Origin: Branchinecta lynchi
Lineage: Eukaryota; Arthropoda; Branchiopoda; Anostraca; Branchinectidae
DNA length: 64,000 nucleotides
Direction of reading: 5' to 3'
NCBI GenBank assembly: GCA_023053575.1
Contig: JAKZAP010000003.1
Span: forward strand, 8,036,561 to 8,100,560
Part shown: in pieces, positions 10,396 to 21,799 of the stretch
Position numbering within the stretch: position 1 is the first letter of the stretch
How the letters are laid out: each line of letters opens with the position of its first letter
Notes under the pieces: generated by a model
Databases searched by the model: none
Told to the model about the DNA's origin: nothing
Seen by the model: the letters and a program-made list of their open reading frames with translations, nothing else
Position numbers and translations under genes: made by a program

Positions 10396-11879
10396 ACATT
10401 AGTCACTGGGGGAATTGTGACCAATTGCCCTTGAACTGAGAGTTTATCGGGGGTTGAATCCCAAAAGTGACAACTAGACCGCAAGGCCCACAAGTACACC
10501 AAGTTTCAAATTAGCATCTGTCATGGTTCACGAGATAAGAATGCCAAAATAAAACGGTGAAAACCGAGAACGGAAAACCGGCTATCACGGCCGCAGGAGT
10601 GGAGTGTTCATAAATGAACTTTCCACTAAAACCGAACATGTGACCACCAAGAAGGATTCACATGACGTATTATCTGTTCAGCGAAGTTAAATGTGATTTC
10701 AAAAGACTAGTACTTTCAACTTCAAAAAGGCTAGAAAGGCTGAAACTAGCTTAGCGACATCACAACATCCGCACCGGTTCATGATGTAAACAAACGATAA
10801 CTGGAATTCCTGACAGTATTTTTGGCACACCCTCAGTTCTATACGGAAAACTTGAGATTTTTTCAACTTGATGATGAAAGTGTAACTCCGTTTCACGGAT
10901 TTTCGCAGAATAGTAGACTCACATTCAGCCGAAAAATCCGCGCGTTTTGAGCCTTGTATGACCATGCTCAAAAGAAACCACCGAGGAAAAGCTATTCGGT
11001 AATCTGATTGAACATGGGTCCCTCGCGACCCTCCCCTCACAAAAAAAATGACCATCATCATGTACCGCTGCCACGAAGTGAAGCTTGCTTAACTTTGAGT
11101 TTGTATGATCCGTAAACTTTAGTTTATTACCGATCACTATGACAAACAATCCAAGTGGAAAGGTAGGCTATGCGAAATTTGTTTTTAAGACAAACGAAAC
11201 TTGCATGGCTCATTTTCCATCGGGAAAAAGTGTAATTCATTGAAGAAAGGCATCTGTGCGGTGCAAGGAAGAACTATTTAAGATACTTCATGATACAATG
11301 CAAACTATAGGTGAACTCTGCCATAAACATAATACAAAAATACGGGAAATAAAAAAAAAAAAAAAACTGTTTTAAACAGCCGGTTCTGTTTTTTTTCGCC
11401 TGTTTAACAGCTGTTTCTGTTTTCAAAGTCATCAGTTCTGTTAAAACAGAACAGGACCTGTTTTCAACTTTCCTGTTTTCTTTCTGTTTCTGTTCTTATG
11501 TGACCTGTTTCTGCCTGTTCCTGTTTGAATGCAAAAACAGAACAGTGCCCATGCCTAGCCATACGTAGATTTTTACAAACACCACATACAAATATAATAG
11601 CACATCGCAAACATAATGATACGACAACACACAAATAATCTGCCTCCTGTTTAAATTTTACGTAATCCCCCACCATTTGTATTACTTTGTAGTTAGTCTA
11701 TTTCAATATACTAGACCAGGGAAGAGCACCTCGGGCACAAACTGATCCGGTAAAAGGGGATTAATGGCACTGCCCTAGGTGGTGCGTAACATTGTCATAA
11801 CTCTGTGTCACTAATCGTTCCATTCATTCTCATTCCCGGACATTCCGAAATTCCTTGTATTTTTCCAGGGTCTAGGCGA

Positions 11880-12024
11880 CCCCCCCCCCCCCCCCGAATA
11901 CAAATGTGTTAGAAATCAGGATACCTTAATAAAACCTGCAGTTTTGCAGCGAGTACTGAAGGATTTTGCCTAGACACGCGAGTTAAATGTAAACGAAACC
12001 CCACCGGATACCCCCCCCCCCCAC
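11880..12024. repeat. Poly(C) runs
   Basis: A 16-base C run at 11880-11895 and a second C run near 12010-12022, with the related sequences acgagttaaatgtaaa after or near each. Possibly an imperfect duplication of about 120 bp. Confidence 0.6.
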
Positions 12025-12064
12025 GAGTTAAATGTAAAAGTTAAAAAATGTTTGTCCGGAGTAT

Positions 12065-12690
12065 TGCCGGGCTTTTTAGATAGAGAGATAGATATAATAT
12101 AATATTCAGCTTTCGCCATAAACATACACTACAAAAAGAAAATAAAGATAACAAATAACAGGGCTAAACAACAATATCTCGGCCATCACTCGAGCATTGC
12201 TTGGTTAATCTTCAGGTTTGAGAAGAGGGGGTCAATTGCATGTTTAACTAGCCCATTATCCGACTTGTGCTGTCTCAAAAGAGACCATTTCACCAGAACC
12301 CTGTTATTTGAGGCTAGCGGCTGGTACAAAATTAGGACAAGGAAGCCTACATACATCGCAATGAAACAGCTATTTTCTAATTGTTCAACCAATTTTGAAT
12401 AATCACAAATAAATCAAAGAGTGGAAATGTAATTGTTAGTTAACATGTACTTCTTGAGAGCTTTTTTTAAAACAAATCTTTCATCTGATAGTCGTATATT
12501 TTCGGGCAATGAGTTCCACATTTTTGTGCCAGTATCAGGAAAAGCTAGGTCTTGTAGAATGACATCGTTCTCAGAAAGATTAGACCTTTTCCCAGTATTA
12601 TACCCTTGAAATTGACTGTTCTTACAGAAGAGATTGGCATACTTAGTCATAATTTCGAATATTGTAAAAACAAATGAATCCACAGCGACT
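12065..12690 (-). mobile_element. LINE 3' fragment (C-terminus of ORF2)
   Basis: On the minus strand 12683-12414 encodes a C-terminal end of the kind seen in CR1/RTE-type elements, with FPDTGTKMWNSLPENIR and a following basic helix ending in KKYML. The 3' region runs to a short TATC-type microsatellite near 12062-12090, typical of LINE tails. 5'-truncated and dead. Confidence 0.75.
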
Positions 12691-12699
12691 TGTACTTAA

Positions 12700-13867
12700 C
12701 TCTCTTTTATAATATTTGAGAAAAAGCAAATATCTTGAGAAAGCTCTTGCTTGATCCAACCTCTAACATTCGTAAACCTTTATCGCTCAGATGTAGGTAG
12801 TTAAAGGACACCTGTCACTACATGGTGTTTCTGGTAAGACGTTCTAGCCTCTAGACTATTTCTAGCCTCTTTCCGTGTCCTTTCCCTTGGATGACAAACT
12901 TGGCAAAATTTGCATACCGGTCTTTGGACCAATAGGCTTCTCTGAAACAATGATCGGGAGCATGATACGTGAAGGAACAAAATAAAACTTGGCGAGCGTT
13001 ACAATGAGTGTAGTCTAATACTAATAGAGGAGATGGGCTACACTTATGAAGTATAGAATCTCCGGGACGAGAATGGATGGAATCACCACTCAAGTGGAAT
13101 TAATTAATATTATAAGTACGGTGTGTCTTTTAAACGTCATTGCGGAATCAAGTACTGTGGAACAAACACAGTAGTCATTATGGTTCCAGTAGAATCGAGT
13201 ATACGACGAATACTAATAGCAACTGAGAAAATTCACCTTTAATTTCCAAGTCAGACGACTTGAAATGTATAACACTGCTGTCTGGACTCGTTGGTTAGAT
13301 ACAGCATCAGTCTCGCGGCTTTTTGTCTAAACACTAGATGGCACGAGTAAATACGAAAAGGCGCTTAGGGTTCAAATAATATGTGTCCGACGGAACCAGA
13401 GGATTCCTGACATAGAGTATCACAGAGTCGGGCTCGTGCTAAAAAGAACGGTGCCGTAACGCGTTTACATTTAACTATCGCTTGTCTATAGACGTGTACA
13501 TATATCTATAGACGTTTTCTATAGGGAATTCTTAAGTGCTTACCGTCAAAACTGCAGTTTTAATAAGCATTCGATTGTTATCGGTGGGTTTCGGGGGGTG
13601 GGGTGGCGGGTCGCCAGTTTTTGTTTGCATAAACGTCACAGAGTCGTTCGTGACCGGCAAGCCTTCTGCTTGGTTTACCTGGAAATGTATCTTGTATGTT
13701 AATCAGTGATTTTTATGTCAAGATAAATCAGCGTAGGCAAAAATGATGCACTGTGTGCCTTCTCGGTTCAAAGTAGTGTATGTTTTCTGCTCGGTTTGCT
13801 TCTATTCTGTATTTCTTTGTTTTACAGCCTAGCAATACGTGTTAAAAAGAATCCTTTCTTTCGACAG
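12700..13867. other. End of DPH5 intron 2
   Basis: No exon other than the one starting at 13868. Contains aaaggacacctg at about 12804, matching the terminal motif of the TTAA element at 38184, but no second end was found. Confidence 0.55.
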
Positions 13868-14014
13868 ACATCAAAGTAAAAGAACAAAGCGAAGAGAATC
13901 TGATAAGAGGAAGAAAAATCTACGAGCCCCCACGGTTCATGACTGTCGCCCAAGCATCACAACAGCTTTTAGAGTCAGTGGGGCTGAAGGAAGAAGAAGG
14001 GGTTTTGGAATCAG
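13868..14014 (+). CDS. DPH5: DPH5, third exon in window
   Basis: Acceptor tttcgacag ends at 13867; donor gtcagt at 14015. Phase 1 in (g + ac = Asp), phase 1 out; 147 nt. Encodes DIKVKEQSEENLIRGRKIYE then PPRFMTVAQASQQLLE, matching the DPH5 C-terminal half. The longer ATG-initiated frame over this exon is a different, non-coding frame. Confidence 0.95.
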
Positions 14015-14085
14015 GTCAGTCGGTTGACTTTTGAGGCGTAGTTATGCCATTTAACGTCACCTTGAACTTTCTGACCCAACTGCAG

Positions 14086-14144
14086 GAAACACTGCAGGAG
14101 CGGAGCGCAAAAAGGAGCTAAGACTCGACCTCGGTTCAGCCATG
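14086..14144 (+). other. Candidate cassette exon A in DPH5 intron (59 nt)
   Basis: Bounded by acceptor caactgcag and donor gtatgc. In the phase left by exon 3 it reads NTAGAERKKELRLDLGSAM without a stop. It has a tandem partner at 14252-14312. Alone it would break the frame. No cDNA evidence; could be a duplicated non-coding segment. Confidence 0.3.
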
Positions 14145-14251
14145 GTATGCACCCTCTCCACTGTTAAATCCTCCCTTCCTCCTACTTTTTTTCCTCCTAA
14201 TTTTGCCATTCCGTGCGAAATGCCAACTTCAACTTTCTAATCCAACTGCAG

Positions 14252-14312
14252 GAAACACTGCAGGGGCACAGAAAGGAGCTAAGCACCGACTTCGGCTCAG
14301 CCAATGGCCATG
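14252..14312 (+). other. Candidate cassette exon B in DPH5 intron (61 nt)
   Basis: Tandem partner of 14086-14144 with acceptor caactgcag (branch-like ttctaat upstream) and donor gtatgt. Following exon A it reads ETLQGHRKELSTDFGSANGH and then joins exon 4 in phase. A plus B is 120 nt, so the pair preserves the frame. Confidence 0.3.
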
Positions 14313-14607
14313 GTATGTCACCATCCCCACTCCCAAATTCTCGTAAAATGATAGAAAAGTATGGTTTCCAGAAAACATAATCTTAAAAATATGTGAAAAA
14401 CATCTTCCTACATCCGATGATCCGATCCTTTTGTGCCACTTCGTATGTTTAAAGTTCAACTTAAAAGCTCACAGCGAAAAGGATTTTTTTTTTACAATTT
14501 AACACTGCATTATTTTGATTGGGTTAAGGCAGGTAAGCGGCAAGTAGCTCACGGTGTGAACACTTCTTTTTCGTTAATCATCTTCGTCAGGCATACAATT
14601 TAACTCA

Positions 14608-14790
14608 GGTGCAAGCGCACAGAGGTACCACAAATCCGACAGGGAAGTCCACCGTATGAAAATCGATTATTCTTGAATAGCGGTGCAAGGAAGTAACTCA
14701 TTTTCACCGGGTCTTGAAGCCGCTTTAAGTGTATAAGTGATGGGTAACCAGATTGCCCTATCTTAGCCGTTTTGCCTTAAACTTTAAACC
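14608..14790 (+). repeat. R13 dispersed repeat, copy 3
   Basis: gcgcacagaggtaccacaaa, tccgacaggg, tatgaaaatcgattattctt, aagtgtataagtgatggg; best preserved copy of the 5' part. Confidence 0.8.
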
Positions 14791-14989
14791 ATTTAGTAAT
14801 CTCTCCCGACTCTTTTTCTACTCGACCCCAAACAGATGTTGTCCCCGTTTAAATCTATTTCAAAAATCCCATTATCAATATAAATTTTAAAAGGCACTTT
14901 TTTAAAAAGGCTTTTAAGTAATTTATTTGGACGTAACTGGGGGGGGGGGCGGCTTTCCCTAAGCCACAGTTTGTATCTGCGGCTATCAA

Positions 14990-15020
14990 CTGAGGGGACC
15001 CTAGCAAGGGGTCCCCTCAG
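14990..15020. repeat. Perfect hairpin, 12-bp arms
   Basis: ctgaggggaccc (14990-15001) and its complement (15009-15020) with a 7-nt loop, next to a G run at 14940-14949. Confidence 0.75.
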
Positions 15021-15340
15021 AGCTCTCAGTGTAATGTTTGACCACTCTAGTCGTCCTGGTATTACATTGTTCAAATAGGTGTAATAAGGTGTTATGCGGT
15101 GTAGACATATTCCTCTTTTCATCGGGGCGCGCTGTAAAGGTGAATAAGGAGAATAGATGGGTTACATTTTGGCGTATGCAGATCCAATCAGACACTTGGA
15201 TGGTCTCCGCCAGCGGGCCGAGGAAAGAGCAACGTCGCCACGGGAGGCACGAACGTTTTACGTTGTTGGAGGTTGTTTCTAATCTTTCGATCTATTGAGC
15301 TCTCAGTGTAATGTTTGCCCACTATAGTGGTCCTCGGCTG
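15019..15340. repeat. Direct repeats flanking ~245 bp
   Basis: gagctctcagtgtaatgttt plus gNccactNtagtNgtcct occurs at about 15019-15057 and 15297-15335 in the same orientation. Resembles either the ends of a small LTR-like unit or a local duplication; no coding content between. Confidence 0.55.
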
Positions 15341-15589
15341 GTTCTTCCATTTTCCTTGTTTGGCGCTTTTCCACGCTGATCGGATCGTAAGCTTTTCGTT
15401 TTTCATCAAAACCAAGGGGGCTGGGTGAGGCTGAAAACAGCAGAGATGGATTTGTGACCTCTGAGAAACCAAGCACAGTTTCGAAGGGGACACGTGTGTT
15501 CGAATGGAACAGAAACTGTATTCACTGTAACACATGTGCTTTAAGTTCTGAGGTAGAAGAAACATGTGAACTAACCGATGGTTTTTCAG

Positions 15590-15810
15590 GAGTGCTGTCA
15601 CCGACTACCCTCTGCGTTGGTTTAGCCCGCGTGGGTAATGATACTCAGCAGATCGTAGTCACAACCCTTGAGAAAATGGTGGAGATTGACCTGGGACCAC
15701 CCCTCCATTCCATGGTTATAGCGGGTAAAATCCACCCAGTCGAAGAAGAATACCTCCAATATTTAGCGGGGGAAAGGGTGAAAATTTCTGAATTTGCGGA
15801 CCTAATATAA
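15590..15810 (+). CDS. DPH5: DPH5, last exon with stop codon
   Basis: Acceptor ggtttttcag ends at 15589; stop taa at 15808-15810. Phase 1 in (g + ga = Gly). Encodes VLSPTTLCVGLARVGNDTQQ followed by a VDLG-type segment (here EIDLGPPLHSMVIAG) and HPVEEEYL, the conserved C-terminus of diphthine synthase. The product then ends in an acidic tail (GERVKISEFADLI). Exons in the window sum to 723 nt, exactly 241 codons with the stop. Confidence 0.95.
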
Positions 15811-17074
15811 AATGTTTGGCTCCATTTTCATTCGTGCTGAAATTTGTTGTGCTTTAGTGGACATCCCACTGTATAGGCCAGTTGTGGATTCCTTCCCCAT
15901 CATTTCTTAGTCACTCATGATTAGTTAGAAGAAAAAAATAGCATACGGCATCTACTATATACTCCATGCTTGCGGTTGCTTGGCGTCGATGTGGAAGTAG
16001 GAATATTTGCATGCCTGATCCAGTTTAGCTAAAATGTGATTGGTGGAAATAATGGTTGGGAAGAAATAATAACTTATTTATGACCCACCATACAAGTTAG
16101 ATATGGTGGAGTAATGAGATACAAATACAAAAAAAAATACCAGACATAAGAAACAACAACTAAAAAAATACTCAGATTAAATTGTCGGATGTCGTCGGAA
16201 ACACGTGTCAGCACCAGACTGCTGAGTATCCAACTACGCAAAATTTCGGTGTAGAAAATACGCACGACAGAAGCTATTTGGCGTGAAATTGTGCCGGTGG
16301 ATTACCTCAGAAGTATTCCTATTGGCTAGATCTTTATACAAAAATGTGCCAAGAAATAAAGTTAATATACTTTACCGGTGCTTCTCTCAGACAAAAGCCT
16401 ATTTTGGGCCAAATTGTGCCGACGAATTTACTTCTCAGACCAACTGGGGGGGGGGGGGGGGGGCTTAGTTACGCCCATGTCAGCAGCTTCTATCTACTGC
16501 ACTCTATACCATATCCAAAATGTTTCAAATTCCAACCTAAAATGGCTAAACCGCGCCTAGAGAACGCGCTCTTCCACAAAACAGAGACTCTTGCGAAAGG
16601 CACCACAGGCGAAATTTTGAAATATATTTACATAGCTTTAAAAATACCATAGCATAAAAAGATAGCATATCCTCGCAGATGACGCCCGTTTCCTTGAAAA
16701 ACTTGTTCGAGATCCGCGGATTGTTCGGCCTTAAGTAATCTATTCGCACACCTTTTTATCAGCTAATGAAATACCAGCATATGGTGTGTCGTTTCAGGGA
16801 CGGGAATTATGTATTCATGCTGCTTGGACTGAAGGCGAACCCGAGCCGACCAAAATAGTTCCGGTCACCAGTATTTGCGTTTTTGATCTCAGTTTTACTC
16901 GCGATTCTCCTCTGATTCTCCTATTCCTCGTTTATTTACTGTTGATATGAAGCCGATTCTCTTTTTCCTGCATTTTCGTCAAAGACGAGAACGGAAAAAG
17001 GTTTACAATTCTGCAGAATCGAGAAGTTGGTTGGATAGTCACTTACTGATATTTCGTCCTTCGTTTCAGTAAAA

Positions 17075-17245
17075 CTTTAAATGAATATGGCTGAGATCCG
17101 ACAGTCTAGGTACACTTCACTTATTTACTTAAATAGGCCTGAAAACCGATAAAAATGCGTTACTTCGTTTGCCCGCTATCTAAAGATAATCGATTCCATC
17201 GAATGAACTTATTCTTTCTGTTTTATGGTACCTCCGTGTGCTTGC
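17075..17245 (-). repeat. R13 dispersed repeat, copy 4 (inverted)
   Basis: ataaaaatgcgttacttcgt and ttttatggtacctccgtgtg are the complement of the R13 core. Confidence 0.75.
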
Positions 17246-17704
17246 TCCTCTATGCTTGAAATATTCAGCACCTACAAAGGTAAAGTCCGGTCTTCACCTC
17301 CCGGAACTTCCGGAATCTGGACTTGCAGATTATTCTTTGACGTCTTCTGTAAATTGTATCTGGAATATGAACCGGTCCAAACGTACATCAAATTAATCCG
17401 GAAAAAGGGGCTTTTGCACTTCCAGATTTCCTGAATTTTTAAGTATCGCAAATGAAATTAAAAAAAATCGGAAAATTTGGGAACCCAGATTCCGGAAGGT
17501 GAAGACTCATCTTAATCCATTGACGAAAAATAAGGCAGAGACAAGAAATAACAATGAGACATATCTTATCATCATTTTCCTACTCACTCCAGGGGAGTCA
17601 GCGTTGGGCAAGCAGCGCTCATTTGGAACGTTATTTCTAGAGCCCCGGGTGAAAAAAAAAATACAAAGTCCGCTCGATGAGTCAAAATAATCCAGTGTAA
17701 TCAG

Positions 17705-17739
17705 TACATATGATATCTGAATTTCAGATATCATATGTA
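17705..17739. repeat. Perfect 17-bp-arm palindrome
   Basis: tacatatgatatctgaa, one t, then its exact complement. The following gtaaaaataagctg also occurs at 41891, so this is probably a terminus of a small inverted-repeat element. Confidence 0.8.
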
Positions 17740-18629
17740 AAAATAAGCTGTCGGTTGTCTCGACGCGCTTCAGGCCGGTCCAGCGCTCCCCTTGTACTAA
17801 TTCCTCTCGTATGCGCAACGGCGAAGAGGGAAGTAGACCGGCAGCAACTCAAAGCTCAGCAAAGGTTCTATTGGATTATTTGTACTTGGTCCCAGGGAGA
17901 CTCATTCTCGCGAGTCTCACGGGCAGGGAAGGCTCCGATTATCGGCACCAACATCAGAAAGTGACTCCTCTTCAGATTTGGTGGGGAGTCGGTTTGGGCT
18001 GCTGCTCGTGTCATTGGTGTTTGAAAAACAGATGTTAGGGACGGTTATAAGGATTTTCTAAGATCTTTGTTGAGTTCAATTGTGGAATACGACTGATTTC
18101 GAGGAAAGGCATCTATTTTAGAGTGACAATAGCTTGTTTTAAAGTTATACAATAAGTAAACGTAAAAATGCAAAAAAATTTACAATAAAGTGCGCACCTG
18201 AATAAAAACGAACGCTCTCGTTGTTTTCCACTCAGAGAAGTCTACAAGAAGTTACTCCCTCTTATTTTCTCGGCTACCCAACAAATCCCAGAAACGACTA
18301 AAGTATGCCTTAAGAGGGATCTTAGCTTGAGGCTCACCCCAAAGATAATAAGACCAAGGATACTAACACGATCTTTTGCTCACCCAGCCTGTTTCTACCG
18401 GCTACCCATCGAGTCCCTCACTCCTCTACTCGGTCGATTGACATCCATCGAAGTCTTGCCGCTTGGAAACTAATAACCCCCCTCCCCTTGGATTTCGTTT
18501 GCCGAAAATGTTATTTCTCCGATATTTGTGTCGTTCATTTTTGTTCCCACCTGGACTTGACAGGGCTCTGGAGTCACCTGGAATATAACCGTTGGCTCTC
18601 GTGGAAGTGAAGTCAGTTCGTTCCCGGCG

Positions 18630-18653
18630 ATGGTCAAGGAAACATGGTCTTGA
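18630..18653 (+). promoter_or_regulatory. Upstream ORF overlapping the gene 2 start
   Basis: An ATG 14 bp before the proposed start opens a 7-codon frame (MVKETWS, stop tga at 18651-18653) that overlaps the main ATG at 18644. If the 5' UTR includes it, it would be expected to reduce initiation at the main start. Confidence 0.4.
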
Positions 18654-18713
18654 AGAGCGGCATGCAGAGTCTGCTAGCGTTTGGATGTTGGATCATGGTA
18701 GTGGCAGAGAAAG
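18644..18713 (+). CDS. Gene 2 exon 1: signal peptide of a secreted cysteine-rich protein
   Basis: ATG at 18644 (context aac-atg-g) opens 23 codons ending phase 1 at donor gtgaga (18714). The peptide has the layout of a signal sequence: short basic start (MVLK), hydrophobic core LLAFGCWIMVV, then AEK. Phase 1 matches the acceptor at 39518, giving an Asp at the junction. Chosen as the gene start because it is the only signal-peptide-like exon upstream with the right phase. Assembly across a 20.8-kb intron is inference and needs RNA evidence. Confidence 0.6.
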
Positions 18714-20350
18714 GTGAGAAAATGTCCCCTTTGTTGTTATAACCATGTGGGGTCAGTCAGAGCAAAATAACACTAGGGAGTAGCGTCAAAACTTGACAAA
18801 ATAGACATACACTCGAATAGCAGCGATACTAGCACCACTAGCGATAGAGAACGTCCCTACTGAAACTCATTCAGGCGTTCACCAGCGCCGGCTCTGATAA
18901 CTTCATATCCTGAACATAACACAAAAATTATGCAGCCCCCATTTTATGGTGTGTGTGGACCGCACTTTTGCTTTACTAGAAATTTCGAAACCTGCACGTT
19001 TGTCTCGCTTTAAATGCCACAAGCGTAGTGGGTGGCGCTACGAGTATGGCCTGTTTGTAAAGCGTGGAAAGCATAGGTCTTGGCGTTACTTCTTAGTGTT
19101 ATTTTGCTCTGGGGTTAGTAGACCAAGCCCGTTCCCGAGGCTCTAGCGAACAAGGTCGTACGGACCTCGCAGCTAGCGTTTGTTGTCCGCCGGCCGGCCT
19201 GGCCTACTTTCAGAAACATATCAGTTCCCCACTAGCGGGACTCATCTCCAGCTTAATATAAGATGATGGATTTCCTTGTCTATGTCAGCTAACTCCTTTC
19301 TCCAGGGTGGGATCAGAATGAGCGCTTCACAACGTGGTACTACCAAACACATTACGATATAATTACCTAGATGGCGTTCAAGCTACACGGGCTGTCCTGA
19401 TTCGCTGGACTGGGAAACTACTAATGTAGCAGTAAGACCAGTGTTATGTTGAGAATTGTTTGAGATTCGATAAAAAAAAAGATTTGGACGGAGGACCAAA
19501 ATTTTACTAAATTTACTTGACTATTTTTCGATGTCAAAACTATTCGGTATATTTACGGGGATTCGGTAGTTATCACGAATTTGGCGAACGGATTTACTGA
19601 AATAATTCGGTAATTTTTTGATGCTAAGAGCTAATCGGTATATTTTTGGCGATTCGGTAGTTACACAGCATCCCTAATATGGCTATCGGTCCAAAGTTAT
19701 TTTTGGCATCATGATTGCGATTCGGCATAACTGTCAGGATGAGGTAGTTACCACGAACCCCAACATTTTAGCGAATCCCCAATAGCTTTTGTCCTATTTC
19801 GACGTCAAGTCTAATCCGGTGACACCCCACCCCCATGCCGAAGAGAATCGTAGTAATCGTACTCTTAGTTTTATCTTGTCAGAATATCAGTCGTATATAT
19901 TCCTTCAGCCCAAGCTGACTGCGATTTACGAATGTATTTGACGATGAGAAATGGATGCGTCAGCTACATTTTATTAGAGCTATATTGCTCTTCAGGCTCA
20001 AGCCGCTCTTGCTGGAAAATGAAATTGTGGAAAAACAATTAAAGATTCTTCCTTAAATATCTAATGTTTGAATTTCTTCCTTGAAAATTGCTTGGAGTTA
20101 AAGTAGGTGCCGTAATTTCATTTTGGACACGGCTGCTGTTTTTGCTGCTCAGTTGGGTCGTTAAATTTAGCTCTAACAAAGTGCAGCTGACTTGTCCGTT
20201 TTTCATCGTCAAATATTATCAGCCGTATATTAAGAGCTTGGCAGAATGACATAAAGGTAGTTACCAAACTTTGGATTTCACAGTCGGGTTTGTACCAAAA
20301 TCTTTCTGAAAGCAGAAGGATCCCGATTTTCGAAATTGTTGCCTGCGGTG
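18714..20350. other. Gene 2 intron 1, start
   Basis: No exon recognised. Near 19500-19680 a degenerate unit with cggtatattt and gattcggtagttNNcac recurs three times. A diverged MITE-end repeat lies at 19910-20000 (agcccaagctgactgcgatt ... ggatgcgtcagct). Confidence 0.55.
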
Positions 20351-20354
20351 CATA

Positions 20355-20524
20355 CACTGTAAACAGTTTTTCCGTATAAAGATTAAAGTTAACTGCAGTA
20401 TTTGCTACTCGGGTTACTCTTATCTCTACACGGATAAGATTCATACCAAATAGAGATAAGATGAATCTGAGTAGCAAATACTGCAGTTAACTTTAATCTT
20501 AATACGGAAAAACTTTTTACAGTG
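20355..20524. mobile_element. Palindromic MITE, copy 1
   Basis: 170 bp, nearly complete inverted repeat: starts cactgtaaacagtttttccg and ends with its diverged complement; arms carry ttaaagttaactgcagtatt and tgctactNgggtta. Flanked on both sides by TA (20353-54 and 20525-26), the TSD expected for Tc1/mariner-type mobilisation. Related copies at 21083-21256 and 23251-23406. Confidence 0.88.
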
Positions 20525-21082
20525 TAGTTGCAACATCATTTGTTTCTTTGCAAAAATTCTGTGCTTTAGCAGAGAAGCAGGTTTTGAAAATTTAGATCCC
20601 AAAAAGACGCTCTAATCATAAATGTTTCCGAAAATTCAGCCTCCGGCGCATTTCATAATATTGTCTATTTTGTGTCATTTAGCTGAGGTTTTAAACCAGT
20701 TTTAGGCTTCGGATTTTTTAGACTTTAAAAGCTAGAATCTGCCCGGAAATAATTAAATTTGGCATGCGGCGCTCATTTTCTTAGTTCATGGGTAGTATTG
20801 GGTAGCCTACAGCTGCTACAAGATGCTGCCTGGACGTCGCTCCAACCGATTTTGGTGTTTCTTGAAATTCCTCGGATCTTGCGGTGTTTAATCGACGGTA
20901 AAAAAATAAAGTTCATGTGGGAAGCGGTTATTTTTTGCAGGCACACATACATTGGATATGAAAAAATTTCACTTGCGGCGCTCGATTTGATTTTGTCTTT
21001 GGTATATTAAACAGAACCTGCTACTGGACGGCAACACGGTGTACAAGCGGGCTTTGCAAAAACAACGCCTAGTAGCTGTCTA

Positions 21083-21256
21083 TACTGTAAAATGTTTCTC
21101 CGAATAAGGATTAAAGTTAACTGCAGTGTGTGCTACTGGGATTAATTTTATCTCTACTGACATACAATTAATCCGAATTAGAGATAAGATTATCTTTTAG
21201 AGACAAGATTAATCCCAGCAGCAAATACTGCAAGATTTTTTCTTTTCTTCAGTGTA
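21083..21256. mobile_element. Palindromic MITE, copy 2
   Basis: Same family as 20355: tactgtaaaatgtttctccg, ttaaagttaactgcagtgtg, attaatcccagcagcaaata, ending cagtgta. The right arm has lost part of the terminal segment. Confidence 0.8.
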
Positions 21257-21464
21257 ATCGTATTTCATGCTGACCTTTCGTGTTACTCTTTGTACTTAAT
21301 ATTTTGTATTTAATAATTTAAACAAAAATAAAGCTCGAATTCTCAGTTTCTGGGATTCGTACTATTTTTGAAGATTCAGTAAAACTTTCGGCTCTGCACC
21401 CCCCCCCCCCCCCCAATGAAAATGCACTTGGGACGCTCCTTCCAGTGGTGACACACGTACAGAA

Positions 21465-21790
21465 GAGCGCTTAGAATTATTAATGGCGAAGGAAAGGTCC
21501 CATGCGTCTATCTTTTAACATAGCGAGTTCCAGCTCACTACTTTCGAAGAAAGAAGAACCACTATTTGCATACGTTTTGGAACAAGAACCCTTTCAGTCC
21601 CTGACTACTTAATATCCTCCCCGAAAAATCTTCACCCTAGTCGTAGACCATAACGTTGAAATTCCCGAAAAGTCTCAAAGTTAACTCCAACACATGAAAG
21701 GTACAGAAGGAACTTTGTTCTGTCTTCTCCGGCGATCTCTACAGTAAATTAACAACCGTTCCCTGTCGCTTTTTGTTTAAATGAAATTTC
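21465..21790 (+). mobile_element. LINE ORF2 C-terminal remnant
   Basis: A plus-strand frame reads SEFQLTTFEERRTTICIRFG followed by TRTLSVPDYL, then serine/proline-rich sequence, matching the conserved region after RT in many non-LTR elements (L..R...LC..FA...L). Stops and frameshifts are present. Preceded by a poly(C) run at about 21400. Confidence 0.55.
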
Positions 21791-21799
21791 GAAGATTCA

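Larger units (their letters stand above)
8557..11557. mobile_element. 3.0-kb non-autonomous hAT-like transposon
   Basis: Perfect 18-bp terminal inverted repeat: taggcatgggcactgttc at 8557-8574 and its complement at 11540-11557, flanked by the 8-bp duplication gccatacg. The 8-bp TSD is diagnostic of the hAT superfamily among common groups. Subterminal regions are built of CTGTTTT / AAAACAG units (8575-8780 and 11350-11540), as hAT transposases often need repeated subterminal motifs. No transposase was recognised inside. It carries a nested 460-bp hAT-like element and an R13 repeat, and lies in a DPH5 intron. Confidence 0.9.
15811..18643. other. Intergenic region between DPH5 and gene 2
   Basis: Holds the DPH5 3' UTR; no AATAAA occurs soon after the stop (first clear one is near 16353, inside repeat-like DNA). 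Contains an 18-base G run (16446-16463), a 35-nt near-perfect palindrome (17705-17739) and an R13 copy. The promoter and 5' UTR of gene 2 must lie at its right end; no TATA box is convincing. Confidence 0.6.

Noticed and set aside
13839..14027. 62-codon ORF from an ATG over DPH5 exon 3
   Set aside because: It is in a different frame from the conserved IYEPPRFMTV reading; the real exon has no local ATG.
15188..15601. 137-codon minus-strand ORF near the last DPH5 exon
   Set aside because: Antisense to intron and exon edge, with no domain; a shadow frame.
15811..16360. DPH5 polyadenylation site
   Set aside because: No AATAAA or ATTAAA close to the stop; the one near 16353 is about 540 bp downstream in repeat-like DNA and cannot be supported from sequence alone.
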